From: Rhodoligotrophos sp. CJ14
GTDB taxonomy: Bacteria > Pseudomonadota > Alphaproteobacteria > Rhizobiales > Im1
Assembly (NCBI RefSeq): GCF_038811545.1
Contig: NZ_CP133319.1
Span: 4,724,001-4,788,000, forward strand
DNA: 64,000 nucleotides
Direction of reading: 5' to 3'
This document shows, one piece after another, positions 53,881 through 63,672 of the stretch. The position numbers and the translations under genes were made by a program. Under the pieces are notes generated by a model, which made no database searches, was not told the origin of the DNA, and worked only from the letters and a program-made list of their open reading frames with translations. How positions within the stretch are numbered: position 1 is the first letter of the stretch; every line of letters begins with the position of its first letter.

Positions 53881-55491
53881 ATGTATTTCGCCAGATGGAA
53901 GGTCATTGCCACCGTTGTCGTGGTGCTCATTGGGGTGCTGCTCGCGCTGCCCAATGTTCTTCCCGAGCGCGTTAGGGCGGAGCTGCCCTCCTGGCTGCCG
54001 ACAAAGACCGTCAATCTCGGCCTTGATCTTCAGGGCGGCTCGCAGGTCCTGCTCGAGGTGGATCGCAATGACCTTGTGAACCACCTCACCGGCCAGATGA
54101 TTGGCGATATTCGCCAGGTACTGCGGGACGCGCGCGTAGGCTATACCGGGCTTGGTCGCTCGGGCACCCAGGTTTCGGTGCGCATTCGCAACCCCGAGGA
54201 TGTTGAGAAGGCGCTCGAGCGGATCAGGCAGCTCGCCCAGCCCATTTCCTCCGGCCTGTTCATGGATGGCTCGCAAAGCATCGCATCCGCCGATGTGACC
54301 CGTGATGGCGACCGGATCATCATCAGTTTCACTGAAGCGGGTCTGCAGACGCGAATCTCCCGCGCCGTTCAGCAGTCGATCGAGATTGTGCGCCGCCGCG
54401 TCGATGCTCTGGGCACCACGGAACCCTCCATCACCCGACAAGGGGCCGATCGCATCGAAGTTCAGGTACCGGGGCTGCAGGATCCTGCCCGTTTGAAGGA
54501 ACTGCTCGCAACCACCGCCCAGCTGCAATTCCGGCTGCTTTGCGATGAGCAGCCTCAATCGGCCCAACCGGCCAGCGCGCCACCGGGATGTGACCTGCTC
54601 TATTCCCAGGATGAGCCCCGGATTCCCTATTTCGTCCAGACCTCGAGCCGCGCAACCGTCGAAGGCGAGGATCTGACCGATGCCCAGCCGGGCTTCGACC
54701 AGCGCACAGGCGAGCCGATCGTCTCGTTCCGCTTCAACCAGCGCGGCGCTCAGCGATTTGGTGATCTCACCCAGCGCAATGTCGGCAAGCCCTTCGCCAT
54801 CGTGCTCGATAACGAGGTGATCAGCGCCCCCGTGATCAACGAGCCGATCCTTGGCGGCACCGGTCAGATCAGCGGCCGCTTCACCGTCGAGGGGGCCAAT
54901 GACCTCGCGATCGTCCTGCGCTCAGGCGCACTGCCGGCACGGCTGCAGATCGTGCAGGAGAGCAGTGTCGGTCCAAGCCTCGGTGCGGATTCCATCCGGG
55001 CCGGAACCATGGCGTCGGTGATCGCAGTCGTCGCCGTCTTTGCTTTTATGATTGTGGGCTACGGGCTGTTTGGCATCTTCGCCAATCTCGCCCTCCTGGT
55101 GAACCTTATTCTGTTGTTTGCCGCCCTCTCGGTCTTGCAGGCAACGCTGACACTCCCCGGGATCGCTGGCATCGTGCTCACCATCGGCATGGCGGTTGAT
55201 GCCAATGTGCTGATTTATGAGCGCATCCGTGAAGAGCAGCGCAATGGCCGCCCGGTGATCTCCTCGCTGGAGGCGGGCTTCGACCGTGCCTTGGCGACGA
55301 TTATCGACTCGAACGTCACGGGCCTCATAGCCGCCGTCGTCCTCTTCGGCATGGGCTCGGGTCCCGTTCGCGGGTTTGCAGTCACGATGACCCTCGGCAT
55401 CGCCATCTCGATGTTCACGGCCTTCACGCTGACGCGGCTCATGGTGGTCTGGTGGTTCCGCAGCGCGCGGCCCCGGACGATTCCGCTCTAA
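53881..55491 (+). CDS. secD: protein translocase subunit SecD
   Basis: SecD works with SecF to pull exported proteins across the membrane using the proton gradient. The protein (536 residues from ATG 53881; a GTG 15 bases upstream is possible) has an N-terminal transmembrane helix and the LGLDLQGGSQVLLEVD motif. A large periplasmic region follows, with FAIVLDNEVISAPVINEPI, then five C-terminal helices including GIVLTIGMAVDANVLIYERIREE, the conserved SecD motif. It is followed by secF after 20 bases. Confidence 0.96.
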   Translation: MYFARWKVIATVVVVLIGVLLALPNVLPERVRAELPSWLPTKTVNLGLDLQGGSQVLLEVDRNDLVNHLTGQMIGDIRQVLRDARVGYTGLGRSGTQVSVRIRNPEDVEKALERIRQLAQPISSGLFMDGSQSIASADVTRDGDRIIISFTEAGLQTRISRAVQQSIEIVRRRVDALGTTEPSITRQGADRIEVQVPGLQDPARLKELLATTAQLQFRLLCDEQPQSAQPASAPPGCDLLYSQDEPRIPYFVQTSSRATVEGEDLTDAQPGFDQRTGEPIVSFRFNQRGAQRFGDLTQRNVGKPFAIVLDNEVISAPVINEPILGGTGQISGRFTVEGANDLAIVLRSGALPARLQIVQESSVGPSLGADSIRAGTMASVIAVVAVFAFMIVGYGLFGIFANLALLVNLILLFAALSVLQATLTLPGIAGIVLTIGMAVDANVLIYERIREEQRNGRPVISSLEAGFDRALATIIDSNVTGLIAAVVLFGMGSGPVRGFAVTMTLGIAISMFTAFTLTRLMVVWWFRSARPRTIPL

Positions 55492-55511
55492 GAATAATCG
55501 AGGCACCGTTA

Positions 55512-56531
55512 ATGCGGCCGATCCGCTTCATACCCGACGACACGAACTACAGCTTCATGCGGTTTGCCCGGTTTGGCTATGCGCTATCGGGCCTGCTGAT
55601 GATCGCCTCGATCGTTCTGTTCATGACCGTCGGCCTCAATTACGGCATCGACTTCAAGGGCGGCACGGTCATCGAGATCGAGACACCGAAGGAGGCCGAC
55701 CTAGCTCAGCTGCGCAACACCCTTGGAGGCCTCAACCTCGGCGAGGTCGAGGTTCAGGGTCTGGGCGCGCCCAACCAGGTCGTCATCAGGATTGGCCAGC
55801 AGGAGGGCGAGCAGGCCCAGCAGGACAGCCTCACTAAGATCCGCAATGCGCTGGGTCCGGACGTAACCTATTTGCGCACGGAGGTCGTAGGCCCCAAGGT
55901 CTCCGGCGAACTCGCCCAGCTTGGTACCATGGCGGTGCTGATCTCGATGGTTGGAATCCTGATCTATATCTGGTTCCGCTTCGAGTGGCAGTTCGCCATC
56001 GGCGCGATCCTCTCGCTGGTCCATGACGTCGTGCTGACCATCGGCCTCTTCTGCCTGCTCGGGATCCAGTTCAACCTGACCATCATCGCAGCTGTGCTCA
56101 CCATCGTGGGCTATTCGCTCAACGACACGGTCGTGGTATTCGACCGCATCCGCGAATATCTGCGCAAATATAAGACCATGCGGCTGATTGATCTCATCGA
56201 TCTGTCGTTGAACAGCACGCTGTCGCGCACCATCTTGACCTCCGTGACGACCTTCCTCGCGATGTTGTCGCTGTATGTCTTCGGCGGCGAGGTGTTGCGT
56301 GGCTTCACCTTCGCCATGCTGTGGGGCGTCATCGTCGGCACCTACTCCTCGATCTTTGTCGCAGCACCCATCCTGCTGCTGGTGGGCGTCAAGCGCGACT
56401 GGAGTTCGGTTGCCGAGAAGGCATCGGTGAATGTGCGCGCTGGCAGCACAAATGCCGCCGCCAAGCAGCGCGCCGGTGCCCCTGCCAGCGGGGCCCGCAA
56501 TGCGTCCCCCTCTGGCGCATCCCAATCGTAA
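55512..56531 (+). CDS. secF: protein translocase subunit SecF
   Basis: The partner of SecD in post-translocation export. The 339-residue protein has an N-terminal helix, the motif LNYGIDFKGGTVIEIE, a short periplasmic domain, and C-terminal membrane helices with TIVGYSLNDTVVVFDRIRE, the SecF signature. An Ala/Ser-rich cytoplasmic tail of about 40 residues follows. The start is ATG 55512, preceded by GAGG; the open frame extends upstream inside secD. It lies in the yajC-secD-secF operon. Confidence 0.96.
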   Translation: MRPIRFIPDDTNYSFMRFARFGYALSGLLMIASIVLFMTVGLNYGIDFKGGTVIEIETPKEADLAQLRNTLGGLNLGEVEVQGLGAPNQVVIRIGQQEGEQAQQDSLTKIRNALGPDVTYLRTEVVGPKVSGELAQLGTMAVLISMVGILIYIWFRFEWQFAIGAILSLVHDVVLTIGLFCLLGIQFNLTIIAAVLTIVGYSLNDTVVVFDRIREYLRKYKTMRLIDLIDLSLNSTLSRTILTSVTTFLAMLSLYVFGGEVLRGFTFAMLWGVIVGTYSSIFVAAPILLLVGVKRDWSSVAEKASVNVRAGSTNAAAKQRAGAPASGARNASPSGASQS

Positions 56532-56564
56532 CGACGGATCCGGCGCAATCTCGCCGGTCGAGCG

Positions 56565-56960
56565 ATGCAGAACGCTGACGACGCACATTATCCCGGCCGG
56601 GCGCCGGTGGATGCTTATGGCAATGGCGGGTTCCGCTTTGCGGAAATGTCACATCGCGGGTCGATTCTGCTCTTGCCGAGCGGGATTTATGGCTGGCCGG
56701 TAAGCTCGATCGACGAGCTTAGCCCGGCGGTTTTTGCCCGTGTCTTTGCGGAGGCGGACGCGATCGAGTTCCTGCTTTTGGGCTGCGGCAACGAAATGCG
56801 CAGGCCCGCTGTTTCTGTGCGCGAGGCTTTTCGTGAAAGGAAGATCGGCCTTGAGCTCATGACCACTGGAGCGGCCGCCCGCACCTATAATGTGCTTCTC
56901 GCAGAGGACCGTGCCGTGGCCGCCGCCCTGATCGCGGTGGATGATCCCACACAACGCTGA
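56565..56960 (+). CDS. Mth938-like (DUF498) domain protein
   Basis: A 131-residue protein with the Mth938 fold pattern: YGNGGFRFAEMSHRGSILLLPSGIYGWPV, then FLLLGCGNEMRRP and GLELMTTGAAARTYNVLLAEDR. Its human relative NDUFAF3 is a complex I assembly factor. In alphaproteobacteria the gene commonly sits between secF and a squalene-synthase-like gene related to NDUFAF6, as here, so a role in NADH dehydrogenase assembly is a fair inference. The stop overlaps the next ATG by one base. Confidence 0.88.
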   Translation: MQNADDAHYPGRAPVDAYGNGGFRFAEMSHRGSILLLPSGIYGWPVSSIDELSPAVFARVFAEADAIEFLLLGCGNEMRRPAVSVREAFRERKIGLELMTTGAAARTYNVLLAEDRAVAAALIAVDDPTQR

Positions 56961-57817
56961 TGCAACAGCCCCTTGAGGATGGCGAGCGATACTGTTTCGA
57001 CCTCGTGCGCGGGGGGGACAAGGATCGCTTCCTGGCGGCACTCTTCGTGCCTGATGAAAAGCGCCGCCTCATTCTGGCGCTCTATGCCTTTAATATCGAG
57101 ATTGCGCGCATCCGCGAGGCCGTCCGCGAGCCAATGCTTGGCGACATCAGGCTGCAATGGTGGGCAGATGCGGTGGCGGCCGCCTATCAGGGACAGGCGC
57201 CGGAGCATCCCGTGCTGCTTGAGCTTGGACCCGCGATCGCAGATCGCACCATCCCCGAACAGGCCCTCGCCAATCTGATCGAGGCACGGCGCTTCGACAT
57301 CTATGATGATCCGATGCCCACGCTGAATGATCTCGAGGGCTATCTCGGCGAGACCTCCTCGGCCCTCATCCAGATGGCCGCCCTCATTCTCGCAGGCCGC
57401 CAGGCGGAGGCCTGTTCCGATGCGGCGGGCCTTGCCGGCGTTGCATTCGGCTTGTCCGGCCTCTTGCGGTCGCTGCCGCTCCATCGCTCGCGGGGTCAGT
57501 GCTTCATTCCTGAAGATGTGCTGGCAGTTCACGGACTAACCCCGGCCCATATCCTCTCAGGCCGGTGGGATGATCCTGTGCAACGGACCATCGGCGATCT
57601 GGTGCAGCATGCCCGCAAGCGCCTGAAAGAGGCACGAGCCCTCCTGGGCACCATACCATCTGCTGCCTTCCCGGCTTTCCTGCCGGTCTCGCTCACGGAT
57701 CTGGCTCTCGATGCAGCAGCCCGTTCCGGGAGCAATCCTCTGAAACAGCCCATCGAGATCTCACAGCTGCGCCGGCAGTGGACACTCTGGCGCGCGGCCC
57801 GCCGTGGGCGGTTCTAG
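56960..57817 (+). CDS. squalene/phytoene synthase-like protein, NDUFAF6 type
   Basis: A 285-residue protein with the trans-prenyltransferase fold of squalene/phytoene synthases. The first Asp-rich motif is missing: where DxxxD is expected the sequence is LYAFNIEIARIREAV, very like the AFNVELA stretch of eukaryotic NDUFAF6, a complex I assembly factor. The second site keeps EARRFDIYDD. It is therefore probably not a carotenoid or squalene enzyme. It is coupled to the Mth938-like (NDUFAF3-like) gene and ends one base before lipB, which is convergent. Confidence 0.85.
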   Translation: MQQPLEDGERYCFDLVRGGDKDRFLAALFVPDEKRRLILALYAFNIEIARIREAVREPMLGDIRLQWWADAVAAAYQGQAPEHPVLLELGPAIADRTIPEQALANLIEARRFDIYDDPMPTLNDLEGYLGETSSALIQMAALILAGRQAEACSDAAGLAGVAFGLSGLLRSLPLHRSRGQCFIPEDVLAVHGLTPAHILSGRWDDPVQRTIGDLVQHARKRLKEARALLGTIPSAAFPAFLPVSLTDLALDAAARSGSNPLKQPIEISQLRRQWTLWRAARRGRF

Positions 57818-57818
57818 A

Positions 57819-58523
57819 TCAGGCGCCAACAGTCGGCCCGAAATGCCGCTCGAAGCATCTGCGCAGCGCGTCATCGACCTCGTCCATGCTGGCCTCTCGT
57901 CCGAGATCGGCAAGGCTCGTTACCCCGTGCTCGCGCACCCCGCAGGGCACGATCCCTGAAAAATGATCGAGTTCCGGCGAGACATTGAGCGCGATACCGT
58001 GGAACGAGACCCAGCGCCGCACGCGGATGCCAATGGCTGCGATCTTATCTTCCGCTGTGGCCGAGCGCTCCGGGCGGCGCACCCAGACCCCGACCCGATC
58101 GTCACGCGTTTCCCCGGTAATGCCAAACTGCGCAAGCGTGTCGATGAGCCAGGCCTCGAGTCCATGCACGAACAGGCGGAGGTCCTGGCCGCGCCGGCCG
58201 AGATTGAGCATCACATAAGCAACCCGCTGGCCGGGTCCGTGATAGGTATATTGCCCGCCGCGGCCGGTCCGGTAGACCGGAAAGCGCTCGGGGGTGAGCA
58301 GGTCTGCCGCAACGGCGCTGGTGCCCGCCGTATAGAGGGGAGGGTGTTCGACAAGCCAGATCTGTTCGGGCGATTCTCCCGCAGCGATCGCTGCGGCCTG
58401 CTCTTCCATTCTGGCAACCGCGGCTTCGTAATCCACAAGTCCTTGCGCAGTGCTCCAAACGACCGCCGGGCTGCGGCAATAAAGGCTTTTTGATGCGGGA
58501 TTGGTGGGGATCGGCTGAAGCAT
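57819..58523 (-). CDS. lipB: octanoyl-[acyl carrier protein]:protein N-octanoyltransferase LipB
   Basis: LipB moves octanoate from ACP to lipoyl domains, the first step of lipoate synthesis. The 234-residue protein shows [31 protein letters not shown], the catalytic lysine in [19 protein letters not shown] and the catalytic cysteine in [15 protein letters not shown]. The start is ATG 58523, preceded by AGAGG; the upstream in-frame extension is not conserved. It converges on the squalene-synthase-like gene with a one-base gap. Confidence 0.96.
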   Translation of the reverse strand: MLQPIPTNPASKSLYCRSPAVVWSTAQGLVDYEAAVARMEEQAAAIAAGESPEQIWLVEHPPLYTAGTSAVAADLLTPERFPVYRTGRGGQYTYHGPGQRVAYVMLNLGRRGQDLRLFVHGLEAWLIDTLAQFGITGETRDDRVGVWVRRPERSATAEDKIAAIGIRVRRWVSFHGIALNVSPELDHFSGIVPCGVREHGVTSLADLGREASMDEVDDALRRCFERHFGPTVGA

Positions 58524-58623
58524 ATTGCCTCTATTAGACGGATTATCGCCGATGGCCAACGGAAACACTTGCGTTGCGGCGAACGGATTGTTAGATGAGC
58601 GCCACCCTTTGGGGCCTCAATAC

Positions 58624-58710
58624 GCGGTCGTGGCGGAATTGGTAGACGCACTAGCTTGAGGGGCTAGCGGGTTAACCCCCGTGGGAGTTCGAGTCTCCCC
58701 GACCGCACCA
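58624..58710 (+). tRNA. tRNA-Leu (anticodon GAG)
   Basis: An 87-base class II tRNA. The acceptor stem GCGGTCG (58624-58630) pairs with CGACCGC (58700-58706), followed by A and an encoded CCA. The anticodon stem CTAGC/GCTAG encloses the loop TTGAGGG with anticodon GAG at 58658-58660. A long variable arm (GGGTTAACCCCC region) and a TTCGAGT T-loop are present. It reads CUC and CUU codons. Confidence 0.97.
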
Positions 58711-58977
58711 AGCTTTCAGCAACAGCAGAGAGTGGTGGTGCAGACTTGCAGGAAGCCGCATTGGTGCAGCTTGCGCGACATTCTGCCCTATGGAGTGAGC
58801 CCTGCTGGTCAACCCGCATCTTAAGGCGGAACAAACCGCGGGCTCGATTGCGTCTGCGCCCTAGGGTTGCTACATAAGGAGCAGCCGACTCGCCGGGTTG
58901 TTCCCCGCGCTTGTCGGGGTGCGCCGCCTCGGCGTGCCTTTGCGCTAGCATAGTCAAATCACAAAAGGCGTTAGAGT

Positions 58978-61794
58978 TTGGCCGATAGCGATCGTGGACA
59001 ATCCGAGTCTGATCCGTCCCCCTTCGACGTAAATCCGGTTTCCATCGTCGAGGAGATGAAGCGCTCCTATCTCGATTACGCCATGAGCGTGATCGTGAGC
59101 CGTGCGCTGCCCGATGTGCGCGACGGGTTGAAGCCGGTGCATCGCCGGATCCTGTTCTCGATGCAGGAGAATGGCTACGACTGGAACAAGCCCTATCGCA
59201 AAGCGGCACGCGTCGTCGGCGACGTGATCGGTAAGTACCATCCCCATGGCGACCAGTCCATTTACGATGCGCTGGTGCGTATGGCGCAGGATTTCTCCAT
59301 GCGCCTGCCATTGCTGGATGGACAGGGCAATTTCGGCTCGCTGGACGGCGACCCGCCGGCGGCCATGCGCTACACCGAGGTCAGGCTCGCCAAGCCCGCC
59401 CATTACCTGCTGGATGACCTCGACAAGGACACGGTCGACTTCCAGCCCAATTACGACAACTCGGAGCATGAACCGCGGGTTCTGCCGGCCAAGTTCCCGA
59501 ACCTTTTGGTGAACGGGGCAGGGGGCATCGCCGTCGGCATGGCCACCAACATCCCGCCCCATAATCTGGGTGAGGTTGTGGACGCCTGCATCGCCTTCAT
59601 GGCGAACCCTGCGATTTCGGCGGAGGAGCTGGCCGAGATCATGCCCGGGCCGGATTTCCCGACCGGGGGGCTCATCCTTGGCCGCGCCGGCATTCGCTCG
59701 GCTTATGCGACGGGGCGTGGCTCCATCGTCATGCGGGCCCGGGTGGAGGTTGAGACGGTGCGCAAGGAGCGAGAGGCGCTCGTTGTGACCGAGATCCCCT
59801 ACCAGGTCAACAAGGCGACCATGGTCGAGAAGATCGCCGAGCTCGTGCGTGACAAGCGCATCGAGGGGATTGCCGATATCCGGGACGAATCCTCCCGCCA
59901 GGGGCTTCGCGTCGTCATCGAGCTGCGCCGCGAAGCCGTCGCGGATGTGGTACTCAATCAGCTCTACCGCTTCTCGCCCCTGCAGACGAGCTTCGGCTGC
60001 AACATGGTGGCCCTGTCCGGCGGCCGCCCGGAGCTCTTGACCCTTCGGGACATGCTGCAGGCTTTCGTTGCCTTCCGCGAGGAAGTGGTCACGAGGCGCA
60101 CCAAGTTTCTCCTGAACAAGGCGCGGGAACGGGCGCACATTCTCGTTGGCCTTGCCATTGCGGTTGCCAATATCGACGAGGTGATCCGCGTCATCCGCGA
60201 AAGCCCTGATCCGGCCGCGGCTCGCGCCGAACTCATGGGGCGGGAGTGGTCGGCCAAGGATATGGAGCCTCTGGTCCGGCTCATTGCCGATCCGCGCCAT
60301 GTGGTGAGCGAGGCTGGCACCATCCGCCTGTCCGAGGAGCAGGCCCGGGCCATCCTCGATCTGCGCCTACAGCGTCTGACTGCCCTCGGCCGCGATGAAA
60401 TCGGCGACGAGTTGAAGGAACTGGGCGAGAAGATCACGGATTATCTCGATATCCTGCGCTCCCGTGCCCGTGTCCAGCAGATCGTGCGCGAGGAGCTGGA
60501 AGCCGCAAAGGCCGAATTCGCCACCCCCCGGCGTACGGAGATCACCGAGGAAGGCTTCGAGGTCGAGGACGAGGACCTGATCGCGCGGGAGGACATGGTG
60601 ATCACCGTCTCCCATGCCGGCTATATCAAGCGCGTGCCGCTCTCGACCTACCGGGCGCAGCGCCGCGGAGGCAAGGGTCGCTTTGGCGTGTCCATGAAGG
60701 ACGAGGACTTCGTGTCCCAGCTCTTCGTGGCCAATACTCACACGCCCGTGCTGTTCTTCTCGTCCACCGGCATGGTCTACCGCATGAAGGTCTGGCGCCT
60801 GCCCATCGGCACGCCCCAGTCCCGCGGCAAGGCGCTGGTGAACCTGCTGCCGCTGAAGCAGGGCGAGCGGATCTCGACTATTCTGTTCATGCCCGATGAT
60901 GAGGAAAACAGCGATCGCTTGAACCTCGTCTTCGCCACCCGCTTCGGCACGGTGCGCCGGAATGCTCTCGCCGACTTCGTGAACATCAACCGCGCCGGCA
61001 AGATCGCCATGAAGCTGGAGGAGGAGGGAGATGCCATCGTGGGTGTGGTGATCGCCACGCCAGAGGATGACATCCTGCTCACCACGGCCAATGGCCGCTG
61101 CATCCGCTTCCCCGTGGATGATGTGCGTGTCTTTGCGGGCCGCACCTCCACCGGCGTGCGTGGCATCAAGCTCGGTAGCGATGCCGAGCTTGGGGCGGAT
61201 ACGGTGATCGGCATTTCCGTGCTGCGCCACAGCGATGCCACCCCGGCTGAGGCGCGGGCCTATCTCAGGTTGCGCCGAGCGATGCGGGGCGAGGAGAGCG
61301 AGCAGCCTGGCGAGGCCGCCATCGACGCGAATGGTGATGCCGATACTGGCGAGAACGGCGAGGAAGAGGCCGCGGGCGATGAGGTCTCGCTCAGCCCCGA
61401 GCGTTATGCGGCCCTATCCGCTGTGGAGCAGACCGTGCTGACCGTTTCGGAGAATGGCTACGGCAAGCGCACCTCGTTCTACGAATATCGAGTGACGGGC
61501 CGCGGCGGTAAAGGCATCATCGCCATGGCGGTGAACAAGCGCAATGGTCACCTGGTGGCATCCTTCCCAGTGGAGGATAACGACCAGATCATGTTGGTGA
61601 CCGGCGCCGGCAAGCTCATCCGCTGCCCGGTCAATGACATTCGTATCGCCGGACGCGCAACGCAAGGCGTCACCATCTTCAATACCGCCGAGAACGAGCG
61701 GGTGGTCTCCGTGGCCCATCTCGCCGAGGAAGAAGGACAGCCCGAGGTCGACGAGCCACTGGACGGCGAGGCGGACGAGACCGGCGAGGAATAA
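58978..61794 (+). CDS. gyrA: DNA gyrase subunit A
   Basis: GyrA breaks and rejoins DNA in the A2B2 gyrase that introduces negative supercoils. The 938-residue protein has the catalytic Tyr132 ([10 protein letters not shown]), a full breakage-reunion domain, and a C-terminal beta-pinwheel with the GyrA box QRRGGKG near residue 561. An acidic insert (about residues 768-800) breaks the pinwheel, as in other alphaproteobacteria. In the quinolone region, [10 protein letters not shown], the position of E. coli Ser83 is Gln93, while Asp97 equals Asp87. The start is a TTG after AAAGGCG; no ATG fits. Confidence 0.96.
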   Translation: MADSDRGQSESDPSPFDVNPVSIVEEMKRSYLDYAMSVIVSRALPDVRDGLKPVHRRILFSMQENGYDWNKPYRKAARVVGDVIGKYHPHGDQSIYDALVRMAQDFSMRLPLLDGQGNFGSLDGDPPAAMRYTEVRLAKPAHYLLDDLDKDTVDFQPNYDNSEHEPRVLPAKFPNLLVNGAGGIAVGMATNIPPHNLGEVVDACIAFMANPAISAEELAEIMPGPDFPTGGLILGRAGIRSAYATGRGSIVMRARVEVETVRKEREALVVTEIPYQVNKATMVEKIAELVRDKRIEGIADIRDESSRQGLRVVIELRREAVADVVLNQLYRFSPLQTSFGCNMVALSGGRPELLTLRDMLQAFVAFREEVVTRRTKFLLNKARERAHILVGLAIAVANIDEVIRVIRESPDPAAARAELMGREWSAKDMEPLVRLIADPRHVVSEAGTIRLSEEQARAILDLRLQRLTALGRDEIGDELKELGEKITDYLDILRSRARVQQIVREELEAAKAEFATPRRTEITEEGFEVEDEDLIAREDMVITVSHAGYIKRVPLSTYRAQRRGGKGRFGVSMKDEDFVSQLFVANTHTPVLFFSSTGMVYRMKVWRLPIGTPQSRGKALVNLLPLKQGERISTILFMPDDEENSDRLNLVFATRFGTVRRNALADFVNINRAGKIAMKLEEEGDAIVGVVIATPEDDILLTTANGRCIRFPVDDVRVFAGRTSTGVRGIKLGSDAELGADTVIGISVLRHSDATPAEARAYLRLRRAMRGEESEQPGEAAIDANGDADTGENGEEEAAGDEVSLSPERYAALSAVEQTVLTVSENGYGKRTSFYEYRVTGRGGKGIIAMAVNKRNGHLVASFPVEDNDQIMLVTGAGKLIRCPVNDIRIAGRATQGVTIFNTAENERVVSVAHLAEEEGQPEVDEPLDGEADETGEE

Positions 61795-61799
61795 GCGGC

Positions 61800-61833
61800 C
61801 GACAGCCAAGCACACAGATGGTCCTGGCTGTCG
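61800..61833 (+). terminator. inverted repeat after gyrA
   Basis: CGACAGCCA (61800-61808) and TGGCTGTCG (61825-61833) form a perfect 9-bp stem with a 16-base loop, six bases after the gyrA stop. There is no immediate T-run, so termination would be weak or Rho-assisted. Confidence 0.45.
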
Positions 61834-61903
61834 ATCCCGCTCTTGACCTTTTGCGTTAGGCATGGGCTGGATCACCGATCCGTTTTGGGGAAGGTGCTGC
61901 CTC

Positions 61904-62521
61904 ATGTCCGTGGAAACCTATTTGGCCCTGCTGGTGGCCACCCTGGTCGTCATCATCATTCCCGGTCCAACGGTCACCCTCGTTCTTGGAAATTCCCTGC
62001 GCTATGGCCCCCGTGCCGGCTTGCTCAATATTGCCGGCACCCAGATCGGACTGGCCCTCATGCTGGCCATTCTCATCCTTGGCCTTGCCTCGGTCATCGA
62101 GATTGTGGGCCACTGGTTCGAATGGATCAGGCTGATTGGTGCCGCCTATCTCATCTGGATCGGCATCAAGACCATTCGCGCGAGCGGCCGGGAACCCGTA
62201 ACCGGCGAGCTGCCGCCCTTACCGCGCGGCGGCTTCGTCCTGCAGGGCTTTATCGTCATTCTCAGCAACCCCAAGGCCTTGCTGTTCTTCGGGGCCTTCT
62301 TCCCGCAATTCGTTGATCCCCATGGTGACTATGTCGGCCAGCTTCTCCTGGCGGGGGTCACTTTCATGGTGCTCGCAACCGTATCAGACGGTATGTATGC
62401 CCTGCTCGCAGGACGCCTGAGGGAGAGCCTGTCGCGCAAACGTGTCGCCCTGGTGAACCGGATGTCCGGCTGTGTAATGGTGTGTGGTGGTGTCTGGCTC
62501 GCAATGGCGCGGCGGAGCTGA
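61904..62521 (+). CDS. LysE/RhtB-family amino acid exporter
   Basis: A 205-residue inner-membrane protein with six hydrophobic segments. The N-terminal IIIPGPTVTLVLGNSLRYGPRAGLLNIAGTQ and the central GFIVILSNPKALLFFGAFFPQFVDP are the LysE/RhtB signatures. These proteins export amino acids or related metabolites; the substrate is not predictable. The start is ATG 61904 with GGGGAAGG upstream; ATG 61862 is less likely. It is followed closely by coaD. Confidence 0.92.
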   Translation: MSVETYLALLVATLVVIIIPGPTVTLVLGNSLRYGPRAGLLNIAGTQIGLALMLAILILGLASVIEIVGHWFEWIRLIGAAYLIWIGIKTIRASGREPVTGELPPLPRGGFVLQGFIVILSNPKALLFFGAFFPQFVDPHGDYVGQLLLAGVTFMVLATVSDGMYALLAGRLRESLSRKRVALVNRMSGCVMVCGGVWLAMARRS

Positions 62522-62536
62522 ATGGAGGAGCAAGAA

Positions 62537-63034
62537 ATGCTCGTTGGCTTCTATCCCGGAAGCTTTGACCCGGTCACCAATGGCCATGTCGACATCATTT
62601 CGCGCGCGGCGCGCATCTTTGATCGGCTGGTGCTTGCGGTGGGTATACATCACGGCAAGACCCCGCTGCTTTCTGCCGAAATCCGGGTGGAGCTGATGGA
62701 GGAGGTCTGTGTGCCCATCGGGCAAGACTACGGCTGCGAGATCAAGGTGACCACGTTTGACAATCTCGCTGTTGAGGCGGCCATTGCCAATGGCGCATCC
62801 GTGATGGTGCGAGGCTTGCGCGACTCCAGCGACTTTGACTACGAGGTTCAGATGGCGCAGATGAATGCCGGCATGAACCGTGAGGTTGAGACGATCTTCT
62901 TCGCTGCCAGCGCGAACACGCGCATGATCGCGTCTTCACTGGTCAAGCAGATCGCCCGGATGGGCGGCGATATTTCGCCCTTCGTTCCCGATATCGCCCG
63001 GCGCCGTATCGATGCGGCTTTGCAGCGTCAGTAA
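62537..63034 (+). CDS. coaD: pantetheine-phosphate adenylyltransferase CoaD
   Basis: CoaD makes dephospho-CoA from ATP and 4'-phosphopantetheine. The 165-residue protein has the nucleotidyltransferase motif GSFDPVTNGHVDII, the VRGLRDSSDFDYE segment and ANTRMIASSLVKQIARMGGD, matching the family ISSTxxR/K region. Start ATG 62537 is chosen because GGAGGAG lies just upstream; ATG 62522 would add five residues and destroy that spacing. The length is typical. Confidence 0.96.
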   Translation: MLVGFYPGSFDPVTNGHVDIISRAARIFDRLVLAVGIHHGKTPLLSAEIRVELMEEVCVPIGQDYGCEIKVTTFDNLAVEAAIANGASVMVRGLRDSSDFDYEVQMAQMNAGMNREVETIFFAASANTRMIASSLVKQIARMGGDISPFVPDIARRRIDAALQRQ

Positions 63035-63069
63035 TTAGTCAACGACCACAGGAAGGCTGAAAGGTTAAA

Positions 63070-63624
63070 ATGATCGATATCCTGAAAATGCTGTCCGCCG
63101 TCATGCTGTTCGCCATGGTGCCGGGGGTGGCTCATGCGGCGCAGCCAAACGATCCCGAGAACACCATTTATCTCGACCTCAAGGATGGCCGCGTGGTGAT
63201 CAGGCTGCGGCCCGACCTTGCGCCGATGCATGTCGCCCGCATCAAGAAGCTCGCGCGCGAGGGCTTCTATAACGGGGTGAAATTCCACCGGGTCATTGAT
63301 GGCTTCATGGCCCAGACGGGTGACCCGACCGGCACCGGCATGGGCGGCTCGAACGAGCCGGACCTCAAGGCCGAATTCAGCAAGGAGCCGTTCCGCCGCG
63401 GCACGTTGGGCATGGCCCGCACCCAGGATCCCAATAGCGCCAACAGCCAGTTCTTCATCTGCTTCGAGGATGCGAGCTTCCTCAATGGCCAATACACCGT
63501 GTTCGGCGAAGTGGTCGATGGCATGGAGTTCGTGGACAAGATCAAGAAGGGCGCAGGCGGCAACGGCATGGTCAGCAATCCTGATGTGATCGTCAAAATG
63601 CAGGTTGCTGCCGACGCGAAATAA
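63070..63624 (+). CDS. periplasmic cyclophilin-type peptidyl-prolyl isomerase
   Basis: A 184-residue protein with a signal peptide (MLSAVMLFAMVPGVAHA, cleavage after AHA) and a cyclophilin domain. Features are GVKFHRVIDGFMAQTGDPTGTGMGG (active-site Arg and Phe), LGMARTQDPNSANSQFFICF and YTVFGEVVDGMEFVDKI. It should catalyse prolyl cis-trans isomerisation in the periplasm. It lies 35 bases after coaD and before queA, the usual neighbourhood in Rhizobiales. Confidence 0.94.
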   Translation: MIDILKMLSAVMLFAMVPGVAHAAQPNDPENTIYLDLKDGRVVIRLRPDLAPMHVARIKKLAREGFYNGVKFHRVIDGFMAQTGDPTGTGMGGSNEPDLKAEFSKEPFRRGTLGMARTQDPNSANSQFFICFEDASFLNGQYTVFGEVVDGMEFVDKIKKGAGGNGMVSNPDVIVKMQVAADAK

Positions 63625-63672
63625 TCGCCTGGGCGAGTCAAGGCGAACGCGCTGAGCGATCAAGGACCACAG

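Noticed and set aside
58711-58977. Possible gene between tRNA-Leu and gyrA
   Set aside because: The only long frames are shadows of gyrA. The stretch holds a short GC hairpin near 58904-58920 and probably the gyrA promoter, nothing more.
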